The position numbers and the translations under genes were made by a program. A stretch of 62,000 nt of DNA, from positions 26,752,376-26,814,375 of the forward strand of contig NC_092567.1 in NCBI RefSeq assembly GCF_037975245.1. The letters are read 5' to 3'. The notes under the pieces were generated by a model. The model made no database searches. It worked only from the letters and a program-made list of their open reading frames with translations, and was not told where the DNA came from. Origin of the DNA: Apostichopus japonicus. Lineage: Eukaryota > Echinodermata > Holothuroidea > Aspidochirotida > Stichopodidae. Shown here one piece after another: positions 52,401-62,000 of this stretch (positions are counted from its first letter, which is position 1; each line of letters begins with the position of its first letter).

Positions 52401-53318
52401 ATGGAATCTTATCGACTCGTAATGCATGAAACGATGCGTCCATATATACTAGATTGTAGGGAGGGGGGGGGGTGAGGGGTTGGAGGATTTCATCAAAAAT
52501 TAAACTTTTTAAAATATTTTGGATTCATACATTTTTCAACAACTCTTGTTTTAATTTTCATTTTAAATAACACATGGGTGCTTTTTAATTACATGAACAG
52601 TAATATAATTCTTTCATTACAAAATCTGGTTCGGCATATAAGTTATGAAATGGGGCACATTAAGGGTATTTGTTTGGTCATTATCCTGGCGAGTGCAACC
52701 ACCGTCTATGCTCTCCCTAACCCCCTCCATCCCCTCCACTCCCGCCACCCCTCCACCCTCTCCCCTCTTTGCCTCCGGTGGCATCGTCTATGCTCTCCCT
52801 AACACACTCCATCCCCTCCACCCCCTCCACCCCCTCCACCCCCTCCACCCCCTCCCCTCTTTGCCTCCGGTGGCATCGTCTATGCTCTCCCTAACACACT
52901 CCATCCCCTCCACCCCCTCCACCCCCTCCACCCCCTCCACCCCCTCCACCCCCTCCACCCCCTCCACCCCCTCCACCCCCTCCACCCCCTCCACCCCTCC
53001 ACCCCTCCACCCTCTCCCCTCTTTGCCTCCGGTGGCATCGTCTATGCTCTCCCTAACACACTCCATCCCCTCCACCCCCTCCACCCCCTCCACCCCCTCC
53101 ACCCCCTTCACCCCCTCCACCCTTTCCCCTCTTTGCCTCCGGTGGCACTAAATACTTATTGGAAGAGCCGAGGAGTTTCATATATACACGGAAATTGTGT
53201 GTCATGCAACACTAAAAGAAGAAAATAACGACACACTTTGTTCTGTACTTACCCATAATGCAAAGTTGAAAATAAACAGAATAAGCTTTGAGAGTTTGGC
53301 TCCACATCCAGCCACCAT
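46460..53318 (-). CDS. Tetraspanin gene, complete, 7 exons, 245 residues
   Basis: Exons in transcript order: 53318-53253, 52325-52134, 51817-51743, 49149-49051, 47826-47677, 47131-47048, 46531-46460. All introns are GT-AG and phase 0. Start MVAGCGAKLSKLILFIFNFA matches the usual Cys/Lys-rich cytoplasmic start and TM1. TM2 leads into GFCGCCGAMKESLC, TM3 is FLFMGLIIVAEVTGGILAFV, and the large loop holds FDCCGANNSGD, LPDSCC, GTC and a final GC (six cysteines). TM4 spans NVVIVGLVCFGFILVEIFAM and the tail ends KTNSYTNFA. Length is typical of the family. The ATG at 53318 opens a frame that fits the family start exactly. Compared with the plus-strand gene it has one extra intron between TM3 and the CCG exon; the other intron sites match. 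Introns carry large tandem arrays. Likely acts in membrane microdomains of the cell surface or endosomes; the subfamily is not assigned. Confidence 0.96.
47822..48128. repeat. ~62-bp tandem repeat copying the exon 5 splice acceptor
   Basis: Five units with TCAAACT(G/A)AAAGAT at 47822, 47884, 47947, 48010 and 48072. On the gene's sense strand each unit carries ATCTTTCAG followed by TTTGA (TTTTAG in the outermost). The unit nearest the exon is the true acceptor of the exon starting at 47826. The four others place acceptor-equivalents at 47888, 47951, 48014 and 48076, all upstream in the transcript. Confidence 0.93.
48622..48850. repeat. Imperfect inverted repeat (hairpin or MITE-like) in tetraspanin intron
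   Basis: Arms of about 50 bp: 48622-48672 begins ATATGGCAAGCTGTTTTTAT; 48800-48850 ends AAAACGGCTTGCCATAC. The arms share AATTCAT and the terminal GGCAAGC/GCTTGCC, with small indels in the A-rich part. The space between is AT-rich with repeated AAGATATCTT words. It lies in the intron between exons 4 and 5 of the minus-strand gene. Confidence 0.7.
49691..50992. repeat. 31-bp satellite, 42 units, in tetraspanin intron
   Basis: Unit TGTG(C/T)ATTAAGCTAACAT, TCATTAGCCTAAC (31 bp). The distance from TGTG at 49691 to 50962 is 1271 bp, exactly 41 periods, so there is no net indel. One unit near 49847 is strongly diverged (TGTATGATAAGTTGATATTC). The array fills much of the intron between exons 3 and 4 of the minus-strand gene. 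Confidence 0.97.
51331..51450. repeat. Detached relic of the 31-bp satellite
   Basis: Four degraded units, including GTTAAGCTAACATTCATTAG, an internally altered unit, and TGTATGATAAGTTGATATTC, the same rare variant as inside the main array. About 340 bp of non-repeat sequence separates it from the main block. Confidence 0.9.
52707..53130. repeat. C-rich composite minisatellite in tetraspanin intron 1
   Basis: Runs of CCCCCTCCAC (10 bp) alternate with a repeated spacer, TGCCTCCGGTGGCATCGTCT then ATGCTCTCCCTAACAC, present at about 52770, 52862 and 53025, with a partial copy before the array. The gene reads from the other strand, so its transcript carries GGAGGGGGTG repeats. Confidence 0.95.
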
Positions 53319-53840
53319 GATGATTTATATACAACCACTGTACAAAAGAGTGATACCAATTTCAGATCTATCGAAACAGGAAGTAAAAATAAACATGTGA
53401 CATATAATGATACGTCAGCGATAAAAATAAAACTTGCTTTTATGCTGTTCATGATATGCTGTCAGCAATTACCATACAATGGGAATTTAGGGGAAATATT
53501 AAAGAAATAACAGAATAAGTGAAGTAGTGAGAATTTTGGGACTCTTTTTCGTGTTGAATTTGGTGAAATTCCGATAAGATGAGAGTTTGGTGCTGGGTTG
53601 GGGCAGAGCCGGGGAAATCTCTCACCTTTCTACAACACAGTTTCTCTAAAGATGCTGGACACAGTTTTTGCTGGGGAGTAGGGGCGAGAACCAGAGCGTA
53701 TGATGCATTACCTCATAAATGGCTAGTTATTCATATAGAATGGCTAACTTTTATTTACAATAGTACTTTTTTGGAGCCTAATTCTCTCCAACTTTCCCCT
53801 GCACATGATAGGTACCACTTCATATATAGTTAGAATGCTA
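53319..53840. other. 5' flank of the minus-strand tetraspanin gene
   Basis: The promoter and any untranslated exon of the gene should lie here, but I see no clear TATA box or initiator that I would place. An 84-codon plus-strand frame at 53579-53833 has no recognised domain. Confidence 0.4.
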
Positions 53841-53844
53841 TCGT

Positions 53845-54670
53845 TCTAAAAATCTAAACCATGTATAGGTGCTATATGATATTGTTAGTACACCATGTAT
53901 AGGTGATATATTATCTACACCATGTATAGGTGCTTCACCATAGTTTGTTATTATATCACATATAGGTGCTACACCATATATTGTTACTACACCATGTCTA
54001 GGTGCTACACAATATTGTAATTACACCATATGTAGGTGTTATACAATCTACACCATGTTTATATGCTACACCATATATTGTTACTACACCATGTTTAGGC
54101 GCTACACCATCTACATCGTGTACAGGTGTTACACCATATATGTTACTACACCATGTTTAGGCGCTACACCATCTACATCGTGTATAGGTGTTACACCATA
54201 TTGTTACTACATCATATTATAGGTGCTATACTATATATTGCTATTACATCTTATAGATCCTATATGTGCCACGACATATATAGGTAGGGTCCACTACCTC
54301 CTATATATAGTTAGGCCTATACCCTCTAAACATATGAATGGATCCCCTGTACATTGTACATAGGTTTCTTCCCACCACATAATGTACCAACCCACTTACA
54401 GGTACTTTCCCATACAAAGGTAGCTCACCTACCAGTTGCCCTCTCAGATATAGATACTCCCCTCCTTTATTTAGGTACTACACACACAGGCCTATGTAAG
54501 TAACACCAGATGTATATGTATATAGATACTATCCTCACAGTACATGTACTACGCAACTTACAGGTATTACCCCCACCCCCCCCCCCCCCCGATATTATTG
54601 GTAGGGCCTACTACCTCCACATATAGTTACTGACCCCATGTAAAGGTACTATCCCCCCCCCCCCCCATCC
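53845..54670. repeat. Degenerate CTACACCATGTATAGGTG-type array and C-runs
   Basis: Many diverged copies of ACACCATGTATAGGTGCTA, spaced about 20-40 bp apart, fading into single-copy sequence beyond about 54300. C-runs at about 54571-54591 and 54652-54666. Confidence 0.75.
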
Positions 54671-55140
54671 ATATTACGCATTACTAATAATTCATTTATT
54701 GAACAACAATTTCGGTGATTGGTAGAAATCTTGTGTGTGCCTTACTTTCAATCCTGTAATCAACAAAAGAGGGAGAAAACATTTTTTTCGGATTTTAGTG
54801 CTTAAGGAAGATATTCTTGTAGAAACCCCTTCCGTGATTTACAAGATTGATATCTTACCTGGAAGTCAGAGACAGTCTTCAGTCTACTGTATTGCTTTCT
54901 TTGTTCTTGTAAATTTACTCCTTTTACTCACTATTATAATCCTATAGTTTCACACAGTGTGATATCTTTTGCTCTGTTGTACAAGTCCTTTCCCCTCAGG
55001 TTGGTTGCTCAAACTGATAGAGGTTTAGACTTTGGACAGCTCTATGACTAGGCTATAATCCAGTTGTTACAAGGATATCACGAGTGTGTTACGAAGTTAC
55101 TATTTTCAGGTCTGATTCTCATCATGCCAACAGTTAAGCA
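54671..55140. other. Intergenic sequence, nothing recognised
   Basis: A 70-codon frame at 54735-54947 ends in a hydrophobic stretch but shows no family signature. No other structure is seen before the foldback-like element. Confidence 0.4.
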
Positions 55141-55148
55141 AGTCAACT

Positions 55149-57364
55149 ACGGAGAGCCAAACGTTCCATAAATGTCGAAAAAGAAAGTGAAGTGTCCAAG
55201 TTAATATATATATGTCCAAATCGATATCAACATGTTACAATTCGATATCAACATGTTACAATTCCATATGAACATGTCGAAACAAAATACAATATGTCAT
55301 TGCGTCTATCAACATGTCAAAGAAGGAGAGAAGGAAATAAAATATTCAAGCCAAAGGGATCACGTTGATGCCTTAGTGCAAGTTTTAGGCCCTTTGTCTA
55401 TTTTCACATGATTAATTCCTGTGTGGGCAATTGGGCCTTTGAGGTTGCTACATGGGCCCCGTTACAGTTTAAAACTGAATTCGTTGGTATTTTTGAATAG
55501 CGCAATGTCCAATAGAGCCAACACCTCTAAAAGAGTTATCCTGCTTTTTGTTAACATAATCAAATCATGTGTGGGCCATGGGCCCTTTATGGCTGTTGTG
55601 TGGGGCCCGGTAAAGATAAAAGTCGTCGATGGTATTTTTTGGTTTCTCCAATGGATAAAGGGTCCAATGCAACTACAGGAATTATCCTTGTGTCTTTGCA
55701 CATGAATAAATCACGTGTGGGCCATGGGCCCTTGAGGTTGTCTGGGCCATGGTAGAGGATAAATTTGCAGTAAATCGACCTGTGACGTCATTATGATGGC
55801 TCGCATCTTGCAGTGATGTGAGCCTAGTTTATTGCATTGCACTGCACTTGGCCTGCGTTTACTTTCAACCCAGTCTGCATGGATGCGATACTCAACTGGA
55901 CCGGGAACCCAGAAGATTTGAAAAGAGACAGAGGGTTTGATGGGCAGGTTATGTCCGTTTATGACCAGGATTCAAGGTTATGTACTGCTGCCGTGCCACA
56001 CAATGTGCGTGTATGTAGTCTAAAGGTGCCTTCAATTAAAATAGGGGGCTCAAATTTTGATTTAATCATGTAAAAGAGGCAAGGCAAAAGCGCTGGATAA
56101 AACTCAAAGTAAGATACTTTTAGAAACCATAGCAATGATAGTAATTGTACCTTGTGATGGGCCCTGCAGGAGGGCCCATCAAAATGGTATTAATTATGTG
56201 AAAAGAGACAAGGATAATTCATTTTGCGGAAACCAGTTAGACATTGGGGTGTCCCAAAATACTTATTACAGCAACTTTATGATGTACCGGGGCCCATGCA
56301 GGCAGCAACCAAAAAAGGCCTGTGGCCAACACATGATTCATTTATGTGAAATGAGAGCAGGATGATTCTTAAAGTGGCATTGGACCCTTTGTACATTGGG
56401 GTATCCAAAAATACCAATTACAACAATTTTATGATGTACCAGGACCCAGACAGCAGCCAGAAAGGGCCCACACATGATTTAATCATGGGAAAAGAGAGCA
56501 GGATGGTTTCATTTTATTGGCGCTGGACCCTATGGTTATCGGGTATTAAAAAAAGAAAAACCTATGACTACAAATTTATCCTCTACCATGGCACAGACAA
56601 CCTCAAGGGGCCCTGGCCAACACGTGATTTAATCATGTGCAAAGACACAAGGATAATTCATGTAGTTGCATTGGACCCTTTATACATTGGAGAAACCAAA
56701 AAATACCATCGACGACTTTTATCTGTACCGGGCCCCAGACAACAGCCATAAAGTGCCCATGGCCCACACATGATTTGATTATGTTAACAAAAAGCAGGAT
56801 AACTCTTTTAGAGGTGTTGGCTCTATTGGACATTGCGCTATTCAAAAATACCAACGAATTCATTTTTTAACTGTAACGGGGCCCATGCAGCAACCTCAAA
56901 GGCCTAATTGCCCACACAGGAATTAATCATGTGAAAATAGACAAAGGGCCTAAAAATTACACTAAGGCATCAACGTGACCCCTTTGGCTTGAATATTTTA
57001 TTTCCTTCTCTCAACATGCTGACACAAGTATTGGACATTCTCATATAAATCTTGACATACTGATACAGTTTTGGGCATTAACGAAACGTTGGCGCGCGCC
57101 GATGTTCCAAAATTATAGAACGACGTCAATATTGTATCTAGCAAGCAATGTTGACATGACCAGTGTAGTACGTGTCATGCTGTTACAAGTTTTTGATATG
57201 CTGATGTTAAATTTGACATGTTGATAGACGCAATGACATATTGTATTTTGTTTCGAAATGTTCATATGGAATTGTAACATGTTGATATCGAATTGTAACA
57301 TGTTGTTATCGTTTTGGACACTTCACTTTCTTTTGCGACATTTATGGAACGTTTGGCTCTCCGT
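55149..57364. mobile_element. Foldback-like DNA element with long subrepeated inverted arms
   Basis: 2216 bp. Ends ACGGAGAGCC (55149) and GGCTCTCCGT (to 57364) are inverted, and are flanked by a perfect direct repeat AGTCAACT at 55141-55148 and 57365-57372, which fits an 8-bp target duplication. Arms run about 55149-55768 and 56570-57364. The outer arm has ~20-bp subrepeats (ATATCAACATGTTACAATTC-like). The inner arm has ~150-bp units with GGGCCCATGGCCCACACATG and ATTGGACCCTTTATACATTG. The same inner units continue in direct orientation through about 56135-56569. The right arm has an extra ~165 bp (about 57010-57190). No transposase is visible, so it is non-autonomous. The layout resembles foldback elements (Drosophila FB, sea urchin TU). 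8-bp duplications occur in hAT, P and Merlin groups; the superfamily is not assigned. Confidence 0.85.
55769..56134. other. Single-copy core of the foldback-like element
   Basis: The only part of the element without a partner in the other arm. It holds a 78-codon plus-strand open frame at 55837-56073 (starts MHCTWPAFTFNPVCMDAILN) with less biased composition than its surroundings. I do not recognise it. It may be captured host sequence, a decayed piece of the original element, or chance. Confidence 0.45.
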
Positions 57365-57372
57365 AGTCAACT

Positions 57373-58083
57373 GAAGTATTATTTGGAATATCACGTTGAA
57401 ACGTTATACGTTCAGTAAGTTAACACATCTTCATTTGGTAACGACGTATGGCGACCGGACCAAAGATGATCGGGTGGATGCAAAGGCGTAGCGGCGTAGG
57501 CCGGGGGGGGGGGTGGGATTAGAGGGGGTCATAGGGTTAGACCTTGAGATAATATGTTTTAAGATGGCTTTCGTTATCTAAAATGAAACTTTATTATTAT
57601 CGTCTAAATCTGATTGTTTCCTGTTACGTTGTTCTGCAAATTGATGAAATTGCAGAGAAGTTGCTGATCATACCCAGATCACATTACCATACAGGAAGGT
57701 ACATATGCTGACAACTTTAAAAACTATCGCGTATGTCTGACAAATTGTATCTTATCGTTATACCTTTACTGGGGTGAATGGCTTTCAATAAGCTTTCATG
57801 CGATATCATTGTACCGGGAAATATGACTGGCTGCAGCCTATGTATGTGTTTTCGCTGGTTGTGCAATAATCTCTTATGAATAAAGAACAATCAATTTCTA
57901 CTTAGTTCACAAGCCCTTATTGTCGAGAAAATAACATTTCAAGGTGATGCATGTTGTACCAAATATGGACATAGAGAAGCATATAGACAAACTTTCGTTG
58001 TATTCCATTTTTTTCACAATCTACATTCCATTTTCTGTTTCAAAATTTGGAGGCAACTAAATACGAATACACAACAGTCATTG

Positions 58084-58116
<33 letters not shown>

Positions 58117-58347
58117 TACATATATATTTATCACAAATTATATCTAGCATTTTAATTTCTAAGGCCCATACATGTTAAAACTTAATGTGTTATGTAAGTA
58201 TTCGGTAGTAAAGAATCAAACGGCATGATCAGCAAATATTACAATAAATAGGCAACATGCAGATGTGTGTTTAGTGATGTAATCATTACGTCACAGAAAA
58301 TGCCGATGAAAGGACGAAATAATAGGAACACCTTTCTTAAGCTTTAC
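57373..58347. other. Intergenic sequence with a TA tract
   Basis: G-run at 57500-57512 and a TA microsatellite at about 58085-58128. No gene is recognised. Confidence 0.5.
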
Positions 58348-59068
58348 TCGGAATACTAAGACTCCAAGACAAGCGCCCTCTAAGATGGCGATATTGTTTT
58401 TAATTGTCTGAATACTTGCGTCCACACAGCCCTGCAGCAGGATAGATGATAATAATAGATATTAACGTTAAGTGTGAAGCAATTATAAATATTACAGAAT
58501 TGTTCAACATCACGAGAAATTAGTTGGTGGGTCGGAAGGATGCATGCGATTAGAATGGGTTGGGTTAGGGAGGGCTTCGGTAATAAGAGTAACTTCGGAA
58601 CACTTTAATGAAACGGAACAAACGATTGGAAGAGACATGCGTAAATGTGTCTAGAAACGTTGTTAAAGCTACAATATTATTAAACGTTAGCCTTGAAGAA
58701 GAGTCTTGGTTGTCGTAGAGTGGCCAGTTTCCAAACACTACCTTTGTACTCTCTGGTCTCATTATAGTTATGAGCATTTCATTATTTGATTTAGCGAGAA
58801 GTTCACGACATTAGTTACTCGACGTCAATTTATTTTCTTCACAAGATATGCTCATGGAAGGTGTTTTAATTTGAACAAAACTTCTTTATCACTATGCAAG
58901 CGTGACCTACTTGTTGTAAAACAAAACTATATTCACATTTCTCATGTTTAAAAAAATGACTAAAGGAATTTTATATTTTCTATATTTTAAATACAACATT
59001 TCTTTACCCAAACTGAAACATTGACGATAAACACATTTGGCAATCTTTGGACCACATCCGGCTACTAT
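58348..59068 (-). pseudogene. Tetraspanin gene fragment: broken exon 1 plus an intact TM4 exon
   Basis: 59068-59008 aligns with exon 1 of the complete minus-strand gene (IVAGCGPKIAKC, then after a frame change FIVNVSVW, then GTAAAG). The ATG has become ATA and the exon is 61 instead of 66 bp, so it is shifted. 58431-58348 aligns with exon 6: GCVDASIQTIKNNIAILEGA, then CLGVLVFR. It has the identical length of 84 bp, an open frame, a CAG acceptor before it and a GTAAAG donor after it. The 576 bp between them hold none of the TM2, TM3 or cysteine-loop exons. I infer a tandem duplicate that lost its middle, or two separately duplicated exons. Use of the intact exon by a neighbouring gene cannot be excluded. 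Confidence 0.8.
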
Positions 59069-59369
59069 GGTTGAGAAGAATGATGAAACTTGACTTTACA
59101 GGAAAGTAAATTCACTGTTTCAAAGATAAGAAAACAAAATGAGAGTGAGATACTGGGAAAGAATTCATAGTTAGATATTGATACAATGTCCTCCATAAAA
59201 TTAAGGGATTGTTAAATAGACAGAATAAAAGACAATAGAAAAACACAATGATTCTGGTCAGTTGTACATAGTTTTACTTGAAATAATGACGGAACGATAT
59301 AATAACACCCATGAAGACCAATGTACCCCTCTTCTCCCCCAATTGAAAAAAACAATTGCTTAAAGTTAC

Positions 59370-59534
59370 CTGAATTTGCTCAACAATTGATTGCAATTCT
59401 CTTGATATATTGTTGCCTGCTGTCCAATTTGTCTGTTTTAGACGTTCTTCATTTGTTTTTTCCTGCTTTAGGTGTTTCATTTTTGCAGAAATTTCACTAG
59501 ATTTGTAAAACCGTTTTGTTTTCTCCTTATCCAT
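59370..59534 (-). CDS. Possible coding exon, charged helical sequence (weak)
   Basis: Minus strand, ATG at 59534, 55 codons of lysine/glutamate-rich sequence (MDKEKTKRFYKSSEISAKMK at the start) ending SIVEQIQ right at an in-frame GTAACT donor. Composition is protein-like, more than in other short frames here. No matching downstream exon is identified. The large loop of a tetraspanin often ends in a similar amphipathic helix before a splice site, but the similarity is too weak to assign. It could be a chance frame. Confidence 0.25.
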
Positions 59535-60718
59535 TATATCTCAAGAAGTGTTGGTGCATGTCCCTACCCCACCCTAACACCCACCCACTCCACCTCAACC
59601 CACCCCCTTACGAAACATATACTTTGAACTGATGTTGTTCGCTGATAACATATATTATTTGAGAAAGCAAACGTTATATGTCTTTATTACTTCTGATTCT
59701 TGTTTCATTTCTTATTTGCTAAATTACCAATCTGTTAAGTTATTAATTACATACATATTTATTAACATCGGTAATTTAAAAAGAGAGAAAATATTCAAAA
59801 CATATGCCAAGTGATATTTAAAATGTTACACACTCTGTTCTGTTCTACTATGATGATTGAATTGATGGTCAATCTACATATTATAATTATTTTGGTCTCA
59901 ATTTGTGCTTTCAATTCCTCTCTCAAAGTGGTTGACCAATGCACAGAGAGTTTTCATAACAACTCCCCGATCAATATCGCTCAATTAACTGACCCATTGT
60001 TTTCATGGAGACTCTTTTCTGTTCGAATATTAATCAAAGTACAAAGTTCTCTCTTAATTATAAATATTCGCTTGTATTGATGGTATCGCTAAGTACACAG
60101 CCTTCAAAGTGCGATCCCTACTATAGCCCAAATCTGTATACAAGATAACCGCCGTGCATTTGATCCTGTGTCGTTGAATGAAAATTTAGATGTTTTCCAG
60201 CCAGTTGGGACAATTTCCGAATGCTATTACCACTGTATACTGTCCTCCCATATCATGCTTCAAAGCACTAGTACTGACAGTACAAACAGTTCCTAACCTA
60301 TGATAGAAACATGATATATTCATATTGTTCATACTGACAATACAAGTGCTTTAAAAGCGGGACATATAAATACGTTGTAGAAAAATTGTCCCAAACTGGG
60401 TGTGTTTTCAAATTGTATTATATATATTCAGGCCTGAGGAGAGTAATGGGGAAGGGAAGGGGGGGCATAGTCTATGAGCGCGAAGTCAATACGGGGGGGG
60501 GGGTATGGAAGAACAGTTATTCTCATTTTCAGAAAATGTTTAAAGCAAACTGAAGACTCAAAAGAGAGGGTTCGATGTTGTAGTCGTTACAAGGGTACGG
60601 TGAGCCTCTAGAAGCCTCTGTGTGCATTAGTTATTGATAGTTCATCTGCAATATTTTGTTTATTCGCTTCATGTATTGAAAGTTAGAAGTATTTGGAGGA
60701 ACGTGTACGATAGAAAGG
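59535..60718. other. Intergenic sequence with one imperfect hairpin
   Basis: CCAGTTGGGACAATTT at about 60199-60215 pairs with AAATTGTCCCAAACTGG at 60382-60398. Inside, CAAAGCACTAGTACTGACAG pairs imperfectly with sequence near 60330-60353. This gives a ~200-bp hairpin that may be a MITE. G-runs near 60460 and 60494. No gene. Confidence 0.5.
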
Positions 60719-60815
60719 ACTGGTTGGCTGGCTTATTGGCTGGTTGGCTGGCTGATTGGCTGGTTGGCTGGCTGGTTGGCTGGTTGGCTGGTTGGCTGGT
60801 TGGCTGGTTGGCTGG

Positions 60816-60850
<35 letters not shown>

Positions 60851-60888
60851 TTGGCTGGTTGGCTGGATGGTTGGTTGGTTGGGTAGCT
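60719..60888. repeat. TGGCTGGT microsatellite
   Basis: (TGGC/TGGT)n tract of about 170 bp. Long frames on both strands (Trp-Leu repeats on plus, Gln-Pro repeats on minus) result from the repeat and are not genes. Confidence 0.95.
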
Positions 60889-62000
60889 GGATCCTGGGTA
60901 TTATCATTTCAAAGTGTGTTGTGACACCGCCACCGTTCAATACACTTTCAAATCAGTAGTATTAATTAAAGACAAAAGTAATTTTCAAACCCTGTTTTGA
61001 AATATCCCCCTTTTATTACAAACAATTACAATTTAAAAAGTAATTATAATAAAAGTAACAAAGAATAACAAATTTTTGTACACACACGATTTTTAAGCTT
61101 GCTTTAATCCTACAATCTTAAATATGATATAAACATGAAAGGCCTATAGAAATCTCCTAAATGATACAATATTTAGCTATTAAGGTGTATCACAAGAATG
61201 AATTCTAGAAATATTTTACTCATTGAGGTTATCAATCGTTAATAGCTATTCTAATTAAACGACTTTCTACACTCTTATCACGCACTGCATTGCGTTATTG
61301 CATGAGCTTTGGCAAGTATCCTCATAACTACACAAGTAAGAAAAAAAATCATCTCACCTATTTATTTTCTCATCGGGTATGTTGATGTTTCTATTTTCGA
61401 GAAACTGGACTCTATGTAGATGTATGCAAAACAGTAGATATACATAACCTCGTTGGATTTCAAATTTCCCTTACTTTTAACTTATGCGTCAAAGTTATAT
61501 TAGTGACCACGTTATAGTTGCGGACTTAGGCCTATACCTATTTACTAGAGGTTACTTCTGTCACCTTTATATAATTGCCGCTTTGCGTCACCTTTACATT
61601 CAATCGACTCATAATTTTCCTTTAGTATATACTTCCCATGTATAGGTTTACGTTCAAGTTTTTTGTTAAACATTAATTTTCGAAACCCTAATGAATGTTG
61701 TTAATGTACATATTGTAATATATAATCTACAAGGTTATATATTTATGTTGAATTGTTCTTAAAACGACACAGCTAAATGACTTGGACTTTCACGTATAGA
61801 CACAAGCGAATAGACATGCAGATTAAACTAATGTACACGCATGGCGGTTTATGTATATTAATTAATGTTACTGTTAAAACAAGTTAGTTTTTACTCGAAT
61901 TGCAACCGGCAGCTGCTAGATACTATTCCAGTTGTGGTCGCTATAATGAGACCCTGTTACATCTGTTTTGGGATTGCTCTTTGATATCGAACTTCATTTT
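60889..62000. other. Intergenic sequence, nothing recognised
   Basis: AT-rich unique sequence to the end of the window. No gene, RNA or repeat family recognised. Confidence 0.5.

Noticed and set aside
52645-53151. Proline-rich STPSTP (plus) and Gly-Val-Glu (minus) repeat frames
   Set aside because: These come from the intronic C-rich minisatellite; both strands are open because the repeat lacks stop words.
60634-60959. Trp-Leu-Ala-Gly and Gln-Pro-Ala repeat frames
   Set aside because: Produced by the TGGCTGGT microsatellite.

Overview
This is eukaryotic nuclear DNA from an animal. The evidence is split genes with GT-AG introns, two tetraspanin genes with the metazoan four-membrane-span plan, an RTE-type non-LTR retrotransposon, Penelope-like remnants, a tRNA-derived SINE head and very many tandem repeats. 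The DNA is AT-rich. A marine invertebrate fits well and an echinoderm is plausible, because foldback-type transposons with long, subrepeated arms (TU elements) were described in sea urchins. The sequence alone does not prove the phylum.

The first 37 kb hold no host gene I can support. They contain a ~40-bp satellite (651-5168) with an 834-bp higher-order repeat, a long GAT microsatellite (9959-10328), a degenerate ACATC-type array (about 10975-11520), a 36-bp satellite (12338-13985), six copies of a 78-bp repeat (15430-15897), a 62-bp satellite of exactly 81 periods (16921-21942), an ATTC array (24395-24941), Penelope-like fragments (about 6320-6480, 14218-14340, 29080-29440), and a dead RTE-type LINE (about 30000-33610). 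The LINE carries an in-frame 11-unit array of an 81-bp piece of its own reverse transcriptase.

The gene-bearing part is 37.6-59.6 kb. A plus-strand tetraspanin gene (exons 37665-41896; first coding exon not found) and a complete minus-strand tetraspanin gene (53318 down to 46460; 7 exons, 245 residues) converge tail to tail, about 4.6 kb apart. They share intron positions and phases, except that the minus-strand gene has one extra intron between TM3 and the large loop. Two more tetraspanin-like exons lie at 59068-59008 (broken) and 58431-58348 (intact), consistent with a decayed third copy. Repeats fill the introns and reach the splice sites: a TA/TCAA array runs up to the acceptor of the cysteine-rich exon of the plus gene; a GTGAGT-rich array follows one of its donors; a ~62-bp tandem duplication in the minus gene has copied a 3' splice site four times; a 31-bp array and a G-rich (on the sense strand) array fill other introns of that gene.

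Between the minus-strand gene and the tetraspanin fragment sits a foldback-like element (55149-57364) with long inverted arms made of tandem subunits and a perfect 8-bp flanking direct repeat. The strongest candidates for something undescribed are this element, the LINE with the internal array, and the duplicated splice acceptors.
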